Assembly: GCF_947495625.1 (NCBI RefSeq)
Contig: NZ_CANLZW010000028.1
Location: forward strand, 1-61,264
Origin: an uncultured Cocleimonas sp.
Lineage (GTDB): Bacteria; Pseudomonadota; Gammaproteobacteria; Thiotrichales; Thiotrichaceae
Direction of reading: 5' to 3'
DNA: 61,264 nt
Under the pieces are notes generated by a model. The model worked only from the letters and a program-made list of their open reading frames with translations, made no database searches and had not been told where the DNA came from. The stretch's first letter is position 1, and every line of letters begins with the position of its first letter. Both the position numbers and the translations under genes were made by a program. Shown in pieces: positions 33,968 to 43,578 of the stretch.

Positions 33968-35056
33968 TTAATTCTGAATTGTTTCTTTAGTATCAATAAC
34001 TTCAAACAGAACAAGAATAGTCTTTTGGAATACACTGTTGTTGTCATCAGAAATCATGAAATACTGATTAGCTTTATAGTGTGCCAGTCCTTCGAAATTA
34101 TCTACTGACCAATCATCAGCGGCATCAAATCTTGCGATTGCTTCTGTTTTGCAGACTTTATTTTTTCTGCATTGATCAAGTTGCAATCGTCTAAGGTTAA
34201 TTACAACCGGTGTTATTGGATTTAGATACGCTCTTTCAAGCACAATCACATCACCATTGGGTAAAACTTCGAGACCTGTTATAGCGCTATTAGGCGCTTT
34301 TGAACGTTCAAAATTCCATTCTTTTCCGTTGCTGGAAAACAATGTTTGTATGTTTTTGTCCCGGTTTTTAATCGGGTATTCAGCAGCAGTAATCACACCA
34401 TATTTAGGGTGGTAAGTGACACTTTCAAGGGCTTTGTTCTTACTGCTAAATTTGTTTTTCTTTCTGATTTTTTTTGGCAATTTAATCTGCGAGATCATTC
34501 TGCCTTTGGTGGAAAACTTTTCAATTCTTGGCTTGTTCTCAAAAGAGATGAGTAGTTGCGTATCACCTTTTTTGCCGTTATTGGTGTTTAGCGTCGATAG
34601 GCCTTCAGAGTCTCGGTATTTTCCTTTGAGTGGATTGCCATTACTGTCGCTAAGTTTGACGGCGTATACGACCTTTAAGCCATCCAGCTGATTATTTTTC
34701 AGTGATACTTTTAGATGATAAAAATACCCTTCATCTGAAACGGCATAGAGGAGCTCTTCATCATTATCCCAGGCAATCCCTGAAAGTTCTTTAACGGGTA
34801 TTGCGTTAAAGATGGTAGATTTTAATGCAATACTGCCATTCAGCTTTAATTGCATAAAGTCAGTATCAATATGCTTGGGAGTAATAGTTATCGGGTAACT
34901 ATCAGGTTTCGTCTGACCTGAACTGCATGAAAACAGGAAAAGGGAACTGAATCCTATCAGGCATGAAAAAAGCCACTGAATTGAATTTTTCAGTGGCTTC
35001 TGATTGCTGTGTTGTGCTCGTTGAAAGTAATCTTTCAACTGGGTTTTTTTTCGCAT
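33968..35056 (-). CDS. Phytase-like / SdiA-regulated beta-propeller lipoprotein
   Basis: 362 residues. The N terminus has a basic stretch, a hydrophobic segment (about 27-43) and a lipobox LFSC with lipid cysteine C44. The mature part resembles the 'esterase-like activity of phytase' beta-propeller family: ELSGIAWDNDEELLYAVSDEGYFY, KGKYRDSEGLSTL, KALESVTYHPKYGVITAAEYP, AITGLEVLPNGDVIVLERAY, DDWSVDNFEGLAHYKANQYFMISDDN. These are acidic, metal-binding type loops. It follows the sigma/anti-sigma pair by 18 bp, so it is probably part of that regulon. Substrate unknown. Confidence 0.75.
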   Translation of the reverse strand: MRKKTQLKDYFQRAQHSNQKPLKNSIQWLFSCLIGFSSLFLFSCSSGQTKPDSYPITITPKHIDTDFMQLKLNGSIALKSTIFNAIPVKELSGIAWDNDEELLYAVSDEGYFYHLKVSLKNNQLDGLKVVYAVKLSDSNGNPLKGKYRDSEGLSTLNTNNGKKGDTQLLISFENKPRIEKFSTKGRMISQIKLPKKIRKKNKFSSKNKALESVTYHPKYGVITAAEYPIKNRDKNIQTLFSSNGKEWNFERSKAPNSAITGLEVLPNGDVIVLERAYLNPITPVVINLRRLQLDQCRKNKVCKTEAIARFDAADDWSVDNFEGLAHYKANQYFMISDDNNSVFQKTILVLFEVIDTKETIQN

Positions 35057-35074
35057 GAAGCGATCATATCTTGA

Positions 35075-35812
35075 TTAGCTAGAGGAACTCAACTGTCCTT
35101 TAAGAATGAATTTTCCGGCAGGACTTGTCTCTGACGTTTTATCCTTATGATCTACGCTAATGGCGAGTGAGCCAATGTCTTTCATATGGTGCCATTGCTT
35201 TTCACTGATTTTGATATTGGTTTTTCCTTTTTTGGAAATAGTCCCCATTTTCATAGGTTCTCCACCTTTTTTCGGTTGGCACCATAAGGTCAAGACCATA
35301 TCATCCGCTATTTTAACGTCTTTCATAATATCGACTTTTATCATCATGTCTGACTTTTCAATTTTGGTGAAAGCCATTGGGCCATTAGTGTCTGACTCTA
35401 GCATCGCACTGTATGAAATAGGGTTGTGATTAGACATAGGATTGTAAAGCATTACAGCAGTCACAATTAATGCCATAGCAGCCATCGCAAAACCTTGTTT
35501 AAAGAAATTTGCTTTCCACCAGGGATCTTTCACCTCTTGAGGAGTACTTTCCTGTATGTGAGCTTCAATACCAGCCCATACGCTATCAGGTGCTTTCGCA
35601 TCAGGTAATAGCTCTACAAGGTTAGCAAACTTATTTTCATAAGCTTCAACCGTGGCTTTTAAATAGAAATGGGTATCCATTAATACTTCGAAGCGTTTTC
35701 TTGCGCGCCCTTGCATCGAACCAACAGCGTATTCAATCGCTAGTTGTTCAAATACTTCAGGGTTTTGGTAGCGTTTTGCTCCCTGAGTATTGTTATTGTT
35801 TAATTTAGGCAT
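35075..35812 (-). CDS. Anti-sigma factor (RskA/ChrR-like, membrane)
   Basis: 245 residues. A cytoplasmic N-terminal part with the LAIEYAVGSMQGRARKRFEVLM motif typical of anti-ECF factors, a single membrane helix (about 107-123, GFAMAAMALIVTAVML) and a periplasmic RskA-type domain (LTLWCQPKKGGEPMKMGTISKKGKTNIKIS). It overlaps the sigma gene by 13 bp, so the pair is translationally coupled. It would hold the sigma factor at the membrane until an envelope signal acts. Confidence 0.87.
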   Translation of the reverse strand: MPKLNNNNTQGAKRYQNPEVFEQLAIEYAVGSMQGRARKRFEVLMDTHFYLKATVEAYENKFANLVELLPDAKAPDSVWAGIEAHIQESTPQEVKDPWWKANFFKQGFAMAAMALIVTAVMLYNPMSNHNPISYSAMLESDTNGPMAFTKIEKSDMMIKVDIMKDVKIADDMVLTLWCQPKKGGEPMKMGTISKKGKTNIKISEKQWHHMKDIGSLAISVDHKDKTSETSPAGKFILKGQLSSSS

Positions 35813-36342
35813 GGTCTAATATCCTCTAAGCCTCTGCGTATCCAGGCTTTAATTGTACCAAGGGGTTTGCCAAGTTTCTGTGACAATTCCTGGTGAGTGT
35901 GTCCGTAATAATAAGACAATAAAATACATTCTCGCTGTGAAGGTTTCAAGGTATCCAGACAAGCCATTAAACCTTTCATTTCCTGGCTCATGTCTTCCAT
36001 TGAATCTGGTGTTAAATCAGAAGAGGTAAACTCTAAACCTTCAAACTGAACTTCAGTTTCTACGGGTCTGGTTTTAAGGCTTCTTAATTTATCTAAACCT
36101 TTGTTTCTTATAACTGTAGACATCCAGGTCATTGCTTTACCTTTACCCGGAGTATAGGTGTCAGCCTTGTCCCAGATTTTAATAAAACCTTCCTGTAAAA
36201 CATCTTCAGCTAAAGCTTCAGTTTGCATCAAGCGCAAGCAAAGGCTCATTAATTTTGGAGAGCACTTTTCATATAGCTCTTTAAAAGCTAACTGATCTCC
36301 TGCTGCAGTTTTCTGCAGTAATTCAGCGTAAATATCTTCCAT
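35800..36342 (-). CDS. ECF-type RNA polymerase sigma factor
   Basis: About 180 residues from the ATG at 36342, which has AAAGAGAC ahead; a GTG at 36381 would add 13 residues. Region 2: FKELYEKCSPKLMSLCLRLMQTEALAEDVLQEGFIKIWDKA and AMTWMSTVIRNKGLDKLRS. Region 4: LKPSQRECILLSYYYGHTHQELSQKLGKPLGTIKAWIRRGLEDIRPCL. The sequence resembles SigK/RpoE-like group factors paired with RskA-type anti-sigmas. First gene of the sigma, anti-sigma, lipoprotein unit. Confidence 0.9.
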   Translation of the reverse strand: MEDIYAELLQKTAAGDQLAFKELYEKCSPKLMSLCLRLMQTEALAEDVLQEGFIKIWDKADTYTPGKGKAMTWMSTVIRNKGLDKLRSLKTRPVETEVQFEGLEFTSSDLTPDSMEDMSQEMKGLMACLDTLKPSQRECILLSYYYGHTHQELSQKLGKPLGTIKAWIRRGLEDIRPCLN

Positions 36343-36421
36343 TGTCTCTTTTCTTTTGTTGTTGTGGGTTGCACTAATCACGTGCTTGCTATCATATACG
36401 CACTAAATAATTTTTAGATGC

Positions 36422-36449
36422 AAAAAAGGCTCCAGAAGGAGCCTTTTTG
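36422..36449 (-). terminator. Rho-independent terminator after pnp
   Basis: AAAAAGGCTCC, loop AGAA, GGAGCCTTTTT. On the minus strand the stem ends in a T-run about 50 bp past the pnp stop codon. Confidence 0.88.
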
Positions 36450-36499
36450 TATGATTGTAAAGTTATTTACAATCATAGGTGTAGAACTAAGCTATTAAA

Positions 36500-38590
36500 T
36501 CACTCAGCATCTACTTCTTTCATGCTTAGACGCATACGACCTTGACGGTCAATTTCAAGTAGTTTAACGCGTACTTCATCGCCTTCTTTAAGGTGGTCGC
36601 TTACTTTTTCAACACGATCATTACTGATCTGCGAAATGTGAACAAGACCATCTTTGCCCGGTAGAATAGTTACAAAAGCACCAAATTCCATGATCTTTGC
36701 GACTTTACCGTTGTAGATAGTGCCCACTTCAGCTTCAGCAGTAATATCTTCGATAATTTTCTTGGCAGCGTTAGCAGCAGCACCGTCAACAGCAGAGATT
36801 TTGATCGCTCCTGTATCATCGATATCAACCTGTGCGCCAGTTTGCTCTGTAATGCCGCGAATAGTCTCGCCGCCTTTACCGATAACTTCACGAATCTTGT
36901 CAGGGTTGATTTTCATCGTAACGTAACGTGGAGCAAAGTCAGAAATTTCAGCACGAGACTTATCGATAACTTTATTCATCTCATCAAGGATATGTAAACG
37001 TGCAGTTTGAGCTTGCTCAAGTGCGATTTCCATAATCTCTTTAGTGATACCGTCAATCTTGATATCCATCTGAAGTGCGTTGATACCGTCTTTAGTACCC
37101 GCTACTTTAAAGTCCATATCGCCTAAGTGATCTTCGTCGCCAAGGATGTCTGTTAGTACTGCAAACTTCTCGCCTTCTTTAACAAGACCCATTGCGATAC
37201 CAGCTACAGGAGCCTTAATTGGAACACCGGCGTCCATCAAAGACAGTGACGTACCACAAACAGAAGCCATGGAGCTTGAGCCGTTTGATTCTGTAATTTC
37301 TGAAACTACACGAATCGTGTATGGGAAAGATTCCTGATCAGGCATAACCGCTAGAACACCGCGCTTAGCTAAACGACCGTGACCAATTTCACGACGACCT
37401 GGGCTACCAGTGCGACCAGTCTCACCTACAGAGTAAGGAGGGAAGTTGTAGTGAAGCATGAATGCGTCTTTGTAAGAACCTTGCAAAGCATCAACGATCT
37501 GAGCGTCACGAGTTGTTCCAAGAGTTGTTACTACTAACGCCTGAGTCTCGCCACGAGTAAATAATGCAGAGCCATGAGTGCGTGGTAAAACACCTACACG
37601 TGATTCAATAGCACGAACTGTTAAGCTATCACGACCGTCAATACGTGGCTCACCAGCGATGATGCGGCTACGAACGATGCTTTTCTCAAGGTCTTTAAAT
37701 GCATTGCCAATGTCACTATCGCTAGGTACATTTTCTTCACCAGTCGCTAGTGCTTCCATTAACTTGGTTTTAGCAGCAGCAACTTTGTCCTGACGATCCA
37801 TCTTGTCAGCAGTTGAAAATGCGTCTTTAAGATCAGCTTCACAGATATCTGCAACAGACTTAGCGAGTGCAGTATCTTTTTCTGCAGCTGTCCATTCCCA
37901 TGTTTCGTTGCCAACTTCTGCAGCAAACTCTTTGATTGCAGCAATAGCTGGTTGCATCTGCTCATGTCCAAATACAACAGCACCTAACATGATTTCTTCT
38001 GAAAGCTCTTTTGCTTCAGATTCAACCATTAGTACAGCATGCTCAGTACCTGCAACCATAAGGTCTAGGTCAGATTCTTCTAGTTGTGCAACACTAGGAT
38101 TTAAAATGTATGCGCCATCTTTATAACCAACTTGAGCAGCACCGATTGGGCCAGCAAAAGGAATGCCAGAAGCCGCTAGTGCAGCAGATGTACCTAACAT
38201 TGCAGGAATGTCAGGTAGGATTTCTGGGTTTAAAGATACAACAGTGATGATAACCTGAACTTCGTTCATGTATCCGTTAGGGAATAATGGACGAATAGGG
38301 CGGTCAATCAAACGCGCTAATAAGGTTTCGCCTTCACTTGGGCGAGCTTCACGACGGAAGAAACCACCTGGTATTTTACCGGCAGCGTATGTTTTTTCTT
38401 GGTAGTTAACCGTTAGTGGGAAGAAGTCCTGTCCAGGCTTTGCTTCTTTTCTTCCAACTACTGATACAAATACTACCGTTCCACCCATATCTACTTTTAC
38501 AGCAGCATGAGCTTGGCGAGCGATTTCGCCCATTTCTAATTCAACAGTATGTTCACCGTATGGGAAAGTTGTAGTTACAACATCAAACAT
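36500..38590 (-). CDS. pnp: Polyribonucleotide nucleotidyltransferase
   Basis: A 696-residue phosphorolytic 3'-5' exoribonuclease of the RNA degradosome. Two RNase PH domains: the first contains [30 protein letters not shown], the second [23 protein letters not shown] and [18 protein letters not shown] domain ([30 protein letters not shown]) and an S1 domain ([34 protein letters not shown]) follow. The length is close to E. coli (711). It lies in the conserved rpsO-pnp arrangement, but a G-rich repeat sits in the gap between the two genes. Confidence 0.97.
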   Translation of the reverse strand: MFDVVTTTFPYGEHTVELEMGEIARQAHAAVKVDMGGTVVFVSVVGRKEAKPGQDFFPLTVNYQEKTYAAGKIPGGFFRREARPSEGETLLARLIDRPIRPLFPNGYMNEVQVIITVVSLNPEILPDIPAMLGTSAALAASGIPFAGPIGAAQVGYKDGAYILNPSVAQLEESDLDLMVAGTEHAVLMVESEAKELSEEIMLGAVVFGHEQMQPAIAAIKEFAAEVGNETWEWTAAEKDTALAKSVADICEADLKDAFSTADKMDRQDKVAAAKTKLMEALATGEENVPSDSDIGNAFKDLEKSIVRSRIIAGEPRIDGRDSLTVRAIESRVGVLPRTHGSALFTRGETQALVVTTLGTTRDAQIVDALQGSYKDAFMLHYNFPPYSVGETGRTGSPGRREIGHGRLAKRGVLAVMPDQESFPYTIRVVSEITESNGSSSMASVCGTSLSLMDAGVPIKAPVAGIAMGLVKEGEKFAVLTDILGDEDHLGDMDFKVAGTKDGINALQMDIKIDGITKEIMEIALEQAQTARLHILDEMNKVIDKSRAEISDFAPRYVTMKINPDKIREVIGKGGETIRGITEQTGAQVDIDDTGAIKISAVDGAAANAAKKIIEDITAEAEVGTIYNGKVAKIMEFGAFVTILPGKDGLVHISQISNDRVEKVSDHLKEGDEVRVKLLEIDRQGRMRLSMKEVDAE

Positions 38591-38683
38591 GTTTTTTGTT
38601 CCTTTTATATAATCTTGTGTGTTCTTGCGTTTTAAATATTTGTTGAGTCTTTAGTATCGCTTAGTATCACGAAGGATGTTTAT

Positions 38684-38723
38684 AAAAATTAATGCCTAAA
38701 AGTAGGGGGGTGTATTAATTTTT
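38684..38723 (+). repeat. G-rich dispersed repeat (copy 9) set inside a palindrome
   Basis: GCCTAAAAGTAGGGGGGTGT occupies 38694-38713. It is flanked by AAAAATTAAT (38684-38693) and the exact complement ATTAATTTTT (38714-38723). The repeat core would form the loop of a 10-bp stem. It is about 95 bp upstream of pnp and 65 bp downstream of rpsO. Confidence 0.85.
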
Positions 38724-38754
38724 GTAAACAGCCTTAAGTCATGATACTGAAATA

Positions 38755-38782
38755 AAAACACCGCACGAATGCGGTGTTTAAA
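38755..38782 (-). terminator. Terminator after rpsO
   Basis: ACACCGCA, loop CGAA, TGCGGTGT, with an A-run that becomes TTTTTA on the minus strand, immediately past the rpsO stop. In E. coli a comparable stem is the site of partial termination and RNase E processing before pnp. Confidence 0.85.
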
Positions 38783-38787
38783 GCTGT

Positions 38788-39057
38788 CTAGCGACGTATA
38801 CCGAGACGTTTGATAAGGTCTTGATAACGGGCTGAATCTTTTCGATTTAAATAATCGAGTAAGCTACGACGAGAGTTAACCATTCTCAATAGACCACGAC
38901 GTGAGTGATGATCATGCTTGTGAATTTTAAAGTGCTCCGTAAGATGCTTGATATTCGCTGTTAAAAGCGCAACCTGCACCTCCGAAGACCCGGTGTCAGT
39001 GTCTGACAAGCGATATTCAGCAACGATTTTCGCTTTTGTTTCTGCGTTCAGAGACAT
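38788..39057 (-). CDS. rpsO: 30S ribosomal protein S15
   Basis: 89 residues, exactly the family length. It shows [60 protein letters not shown], the S15 signature, and ends LIKRLGIRR. It binds 16S rRNA helices 20-22 early in small-subunit assembly and in E. coli represses its own translation. It stands between truB and pnp in the standard order. The 355-bp gap upstream carries a long G-rich repeat. Confidence 0.98.
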   Translation of the reverse strand: MSLNAETKAKIVAEYRLSDTDTGSSEVQVALLTANIKHLTEHFKIHKHDHHSRRGLLRMVNSRRSLLDYLNRKDSARYQDLIKRLGIRR

Positions 39058-39264
39058 AGTTCCTAAGTTCCAGATAAGTACCTACAAAGTATATTTTATT
39101 AAAATATCAGGGTAGATTGGGTTGAAAAAAGTAGTCAAAATCCTTTTAGCTCAGTGTAACAAGCCTTAAGTGTAAATCGACTACCCTAAAAACGGCGCAT
39201 TGTAACACGCGCCAAGCACCAAAGTAAGCCTTTTAATTTCTTACTGATGCTTAATTGTTTATGT

Positions 39265-39380
39265 AAAAAGGGCTGAGCCGAAGCGTATGCGTAGACAACG
39301 TTGGAACGCAGTGACGACGGCCTGAAAGGTGAGGTTTTCATTTAACAAAATAAAAAACCTCATAAAAGTAGGGGGGTGAC
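39265..39380 (+). repeat. G-rich dispersed repeat, long form (copy 10)
   Basis: Starts AAAAAGGGCTGAGCCGAAGC, passes GACAACGTTGGAACGCAG and GACGACGGCCTGAAAGGTG, forms a hairpin TGAGGTTTTCATTT / AATAAAAAACCTCA, and ends AAAAGTAGGGGGGTGAC. It lies between truB and rpsO. The remaining part of this gap (39058-39264) holds the likely rpsO promoter but nothing I can define clearly. Confidence 0.88.
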
Positions 39381-39412
39381 TTCAATAGTACGTTAATCGT
39401 GTTTGGGCCTAC

Positions 39413-40345
39413 TTATTCAGCTAATGGCTCATGCGTATTCATCATTCTACGAGGAGCTATTTGAATCTCATCATTTTCATTCTTTGACTGTCTGCCAATA
39501 CCGATAAATGTATCATTCTGATTGTAGAGTCGAATCATGTCGGAATCTGGAGTACCTGCTTTTTTTACCTTAATGCCATTGCGCAGAAGTTTTGTTTCTT
39601 CTTCGCTAAGGTTTAGGCTAGGTAATTCCTGAAGAGCTGTATCGATAGGTAATAGGGCTTCTTCTAGTTTCCCCTCTTCAGCTAGTTTCTCGATGTCTTC
39701 AATCGTATATAGTTTGTCACAATTAAAGGGAGAAACATGGGTTCTTCTAAGCATGCTTAAGTGCGCGCCAAATCCAAGAGCTTCACCTATATCTTGTGCG
39801 AGAGTACGAATGTAAGTGCCTTTGCTGCACCTCACATCTAGTGTAATTGTATCTTCAGTTTTTTCGATTAATACCAATTCGTGAATAGTTACATCACGTG
39901 GTTTGCGTTTAATGTCGATTCCCTGACGCGCTAATTTGTATAAGGGTTGGCCGTTGTGTTTTAACGCTGAATACATTGGGGGGATTTGTTGAATAGGGCC
40001 TCTGAAAGTTTCCAGAACCGCTTCTACATCATCTTCACTGAATGAGGTAACTTCACGCTCTTGTAAAACTTCACCTTCTTTATCGCCGGTCGTTGTTGTT
40101 ATTCCGAGTTGAGCTGTGCATCGATAGCTTTTATCAGCGTCTAAAAGGTAGGGGGTGACTTTGCTGGCCTGGCCAAAACAAATAGGTAATACGCCAGTTG
40201 CTAAAGGATCGAGGCTTCCAGTGTGTCCGGCTTTTTTCGCCTGAAAAAGATAACGCACTTTTTGCAGTGCGTTGTTGGAACTTCTACCAAGTGGTTTGTC
40301 CAGTAGCAGAATGCCATCGACATCATTGCCTTTGCGTCTAGCCAA
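39413..40345 (-). CDS. truB: tRNA pseudouridine-55 synthase
   Basis: 310 residues. It makes pseudouridine 55 in the T-loop of tRNAs. Catalytic motif KKAGHTGSLDPLATGVLPICFGQASKV with the nucleophilic aspartate in GSLDPLATG. Other blocks: GVLLLDKPLG-like GILLLDKPLGRSSNNALQ, PMYSALKHNGQPLYKLARQG, DVRCSKGTYIRTLAQDIG and LRRTHVSPF. The C-terminal PUA-like region is present but diverged. It overlaps no gene and lies 2 bp after rbfA. Confidence 0.96.
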   Translation of the reverse strand: MARRKGNDVDGILLLDKPLGRSSNNALQKVRYLFQAKKAGHTGSLDPLATGVLPICFGQASKVTPYLLDADKSYRCTAQLGITTTTGDKEGEVLQEREVTSFSEDDVEAVLETFRGPIQQIPPMYSALKHNGQPLYKLARQGIDIKRKPRDVTIHELVLIEKTEDTITLDVRCSKGTYIRTLAQDIGEALGFGAHLSMLRRTHVSPFNCDKLYTIEDIEKLAEEGKLEEALLPIDTALQELPSLNLSEEETKLLRNGIKVKKAGTPDSDMIRLYNQNDTFIGIGRQSKNENDEIQIAPRRMMNTHEPLAE

Positions 40346-40347
40346 GG

Positions 40348-40722
40348 TTAGTCTTCTTTATCTGATGATTTTTTGTCAGAAGAGACAGCTTTGTCTATTA
40401 ATACAGAGAGGTCGTTTGCTTTCTGCTCCGTGTCATCATAGATGAACGTAAGGGAAGGGGTGTTACGCAATTTAATCGCGTGACCTAATTCTCTTCGCAG
40501 AAAGCCTGCCGCATTGTTTAAGCCTTTTTCGCAAGCTTCGTGTTCTTCTTGATTCAAGGCATCAAAATAAACTTTAGCTTTAGAAAGGTCTTTGGTGATT
40601 TCAACATCAAGAATGCTGACCATGCTAACGCGTGGATCTTTGATCTCATTGCGAATTAGCATGGAAAGCTCTCGTTTGATTTGCTCACCAATACGGTCTG
40701 TGCGTGAATAATCGTAAGGCAT
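40348..40722 (-). CDS. rbfA: Ribosome-binding factor A
   Basis: 124 residues with the KH-type fold of RbfA, needed for late 30S maturation and cold adaptation. It shows RTDRIGEQIKRELSMLIRNEIKDPRVSMVSILDVEITKDLSKAKVYF and RRELGHAIKLRNTPSLTFIYDDT. The tail is rich in Lys, Ser and Asp. It lies between infB and truB with 19 and 2 bp gaps. Confidence 0.96.
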   Translation of the reverse strand: MPYDYSRTDRIGEQIKRELSMLIRNEIKDPRVSMVSILDVEITKDLSKAKVYFDALNQEEHEACEKGLNNAAGFLRRELGHAIKLRNTPSLTFIYDDTEQKANDLSVLIDKAVSSDKKSSDKED

Positions 40723-40741
40723 ATCAGTTTCTCTAGCTAGT

Positions 40742-43558
40742 TTAGCTAGACTCTAGTTTTCTCTCGATTTCAGTACGTGTAAATACTTCGATTTGATCGC
40801 CAGGCTGAACGTCATCGTAGTTTTTAACACCAATACCACATTCAGTACCCATTGCAACTTCTTTCACATCATCTTGATGGCGGCGAAGTGACTCGAGGTA
40901 ACCTTCATAAATAACCACGTCTTTACGTAATACGCGGATCGGTAGGTCTTTCTTGATCTTACCTTCGATAACCAAACAACCAGCGATATTACCAAAGCCA
41001 GAACCTGTAAATACGTCCTTAACTTCTGCGATACCAACAAGCTCTTCGCGTAATTCAGGCTTAAGTAGTCCACTCATCGCATCACGAACATCATCAATTA
41101 GTTCGTAGATGATGCTGTAGTAGCGAATTTCAGTGTCAGACTCTTGTGCAAATCTTCTTGCTGATGCATCGGCACGTACATTAAAGCCGATAATGACTGC
41201 TTCTGAAGATTGAGCCAAGCTGATGTCAGTTTCACTCAAGCCACCAACACCAGAAGAGATGATATTCACCACAACTTCATCAGTAGAAAGCGCGTTTAAA
41301 GAACTCTTGATTGCTTCTAGAGAGCCTTGAACATCTGCTTTAAGTAATACATTAAGCGTACTCTTCTCGCCATCTTGCATTTTCTCGAACATCGCGTCCA
41401 GTTTAGCCGCTTGTTGTGCAGCAAAACGTGTTTCACGTTCTTTTTCGTGGCGTTTAGTCGCAAGTTCACGAGCTCTTCGCTCATTCTTAAGTACAACTAA
41501 GTCATCACCTGCAGAAGGTGTTCCTGATAAACCAAGAATCTCTATCGGAGTTGATGGGCCGGCTTCTGTAATAGGTTTGCCAAGATCATCTGTCATTGCA
41601 CGAACACGTCCAAATTCAGAACCCGCTAGTACTACATCACCTTTCTTAAGTGTGCCTTCCTGAACCAGAACAGTTGCAACAGCACCACGTCCTTTTACTA
41701 CGCTAGACTCAATGATGGTGCCTTTAGCTGGGCCGTCTTTACGTGCTTTAAGCTCTTTTACTTCAGCAACTAAAAGAATAGACTCTAACAGACCATCAAT
41801 GCCTTCACCTGTTTTAGCAGATACATTAGCAAATACGTCTTCTCCACCCCATTCTTCAGCAACAACTTCAAACTTTGCAAGTTCGCTTTTAACTCTTTCT
41901 GGGTCTGCCGACTCTTTATCTATCTTATTGATCGCAACAATTAATGGTACTCCCGCTTCGCGAGTGTGTTTAATTGCTTCTTCTGTCTGAGGCATGACGC
42001 CATCGTCAGCTGCAACTACCAAAATAACAATATCAGTTGCTTTCGCACCACGAGCACGCATCTGTGTAAACGCCGCGTGACCCGGTGTATCTAAGAAAGA
42101 GATAACGCCATTCGCTGTTGCTACTTGATAAGCACCTATATGCTGGGTGATTCCACCTGCTTCGCCTGAAGCAACGCGACTTTCACGAATATAATCAAGT
42201 AATGATGTTTTACCATGGTCAACGTGTCCCATAATTGTAACAACAGGAGCGCGTGAGAATGTCTCATATTGGCTAGTATCTTCAAGCAGGTTTTCAGTCG
42301 ATGATTTCTCTTCTTCTGATGTTCCTGCTTTAGCTTCGTGACCCATTTCTTCAACAATTAATATCGCTGTGTCCTGGTCAACTACTTGATTGATAGTAGC
42401 CATTACACCCATATCCATCATCGCTCTTATAACGTCACCACCTTTAACAGATAGCATTTGAGCAAGTTCAGATACAACAATAGTCTCTGGGATTTCTATG
42501 CTACGCACTACAGGTTCTGTAGGTGCCACGAATCCATGTTCAGTCGACTGATCAATTTTAACATTTCTGGTGCGTTTGCCTTTTTTCTTGCGACGTCCGC
42601 TTAAGCCTGCTTTAACATGAAGCTGACCACCAGGAGTTCCACCACGACCTTGGAATGGTTTTTTCTTACCTTTATTTGCGTTTGCAGTAGGAGATGGGGC
42701 CGGAGCAGGGGCCGCAGCTGCGGCTGGTTTTGCTGGCGCAGCGGCAGGAACAGGCTTCGCACGAGAAGGACGCTTCTTAAACTTCGCAGCGGCTTCGTCA
42801 CGAGCTCGTTTAGCCATGAACTCTCTTCTTTCTTTTGGATCTTTCGGAAGTACGAGTTTAGTTTTAACCGGTGCAACTTCTTTAGGAGCTTCTTCTTCCG
42901 GAGCAGCGCTGGCTACCTCTGGTGTAGCTTCAGCTTCTGTAGTTACTGTTTCTGTTGGAGCATCAGAAGTTGTTTCAGATGGTGTTTCAGCTATTTCTGT
43001 TTCAGTTGACTCAGGAGTTGCTTCTTGTGACGCTTCAGCTACTGCAGTTTCTTTGGCTGTGTCGCGCTCTACTTTTTCTTCTGCTTTGCGTTCGCTAGTT
43101 GCCTGACGTTCTGCTTTAGATTTATCTATTGCGTCTTCGCGAGCTTTTCTTTCGTTAGAAAGCTGCTCAGCTAGATCGTCTGTACGATTTGCAGAAGCGT
43201 TTAAATCATCTATGTCGGCACTTGATGCTTCACTTGTAGTACCTGCAGTAGCGGCACGACTAAAGTTCTTCTTACGTCTAACTTCGACAGAGACGTTACT
43301 TTTTCCCGCGCCAGAGACGTTAATTTCTGTGCTAGAGCGTTTTTTAAGTGATATCTTGCCACCTGCTTTCTTAGGTGAAGCTTCAGTAGTTGTCGCTTGG
43401 CCTGTGCGAATAAATTCGAGCAGCTTTAACTTTTGCGCATCCGTAATGCTGTCTTCAGCGCCTGAAACACTGATTCCTGCGTCGTTAAGTTGTCGTAATA
43501 AACTTTCGACTGGAGCGCCAATGAGTTCGGCGAGTTGTTTTACTATTATGTCTGACAT
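40742..43558 (-). CDS. infB: Translation initiation factor IF-2
   Basis: 938 residues. IF2-associated N domains at the start ([23 protein letters not shown]) are followed by a long Ala/Glu/Thr/Pro-rich linker and the basic [13 protein letters not shown] block. The GTPase core has G1 [16 protein letters not shown]3 DTPGHAAF and G4 NKID. C-terminal domains bind initiator tRNA. The initiator tRNA gene itself heads this operon. The linker contains direct runs of Ala-Pro and Thr-Glu, which is normal for the family. Confidence 0.97.
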   Translation of the reverse strand: MSDIIVKQLAELIGAPVESLLRQLNDAGISVSGAEDSITDAQKLKLLEFIRTGQATTTEASPKKAGGKISLKKRSSTEINVSGAGKSNVSVEVRRKKNFSRAATAGTTSEASSADIDDLNASANRTDDLAEQLSNERKAREDAIDKSKAERQATSERKAEEKVERDTAKETAVAEASQEATPESTETEIAETPSETTSDAPTETVTTEAEATPEVASAAPEEEAPKEVAPVKTKLVLPKDPKERREFMAKRARDEAAAKFKKRPSRAKPVPAAAPAKPAAAAAPAPAPSPTANANKGKKKPFQGRGGTPGGQLHVKAGLSGRRKKKGKRTRNVKIDQSTEHGFVAPTEPVVRSIEIPETIVVSELAQMLSVKGGDVIRAMMDMGVMATINQVVDQDTAILIVEEMGHEAKAGTSEEEKSSTENLLEDTSQYETFSRAPVVTIMGHVDHGKTSLLDYIRESRVASGEAGGITQHIGAYQVATANGVISFLDTPGHAAFTQMRARGAKATDIVILVVAADDGVMPQTEEAIKHTREAGVPLIVAINKIDKESADPERVKSELAKFEVVAEEWGGEDVFANVSAKTGEGIDGLLESILLVAEVKELKARKDGPAKGTIIESSVVKGRGAVATVLVQEGTLKKGDVVLAGSEFGRVRAMTDDLGKPITEAGPSTPIEILGLSGTPSAGDDLVVLKNERRARELATKRHEKERETRFAAQQAAKLDAMFEKMQDGEKSTLNVLLKADVQGSLEAIKSSLNALSTDEVVVNIISSGVGGLSETDISLAQSSEAVIIGFNVRADASARRFAQESDTEIRYYSIIYELIDDVRDAMSGLLKPELREELVGIAEVKDVFTGSGFGNIAGCLVIEGKIKKDLPIRVLRKDVVIYEGYLESLRRHQDDVKEVAMGTECGIGVKNYDDVQPGDQIEVFTRTEIERKLESS

Positions 43559-43578
43559 TTATTAACCCTCTATTTGGT

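Noticed and set aside
40140-40163. AAAAGGTAGGGGGTGACTTT inside truB, close to the G-rich repeat
   Set aside because: It is antisense to the normal truB residues VTPYLLDADK, which are expected for the protein. The G-run is shorter and the AAAAAGTGCC half is absent, so coincidence is likely.
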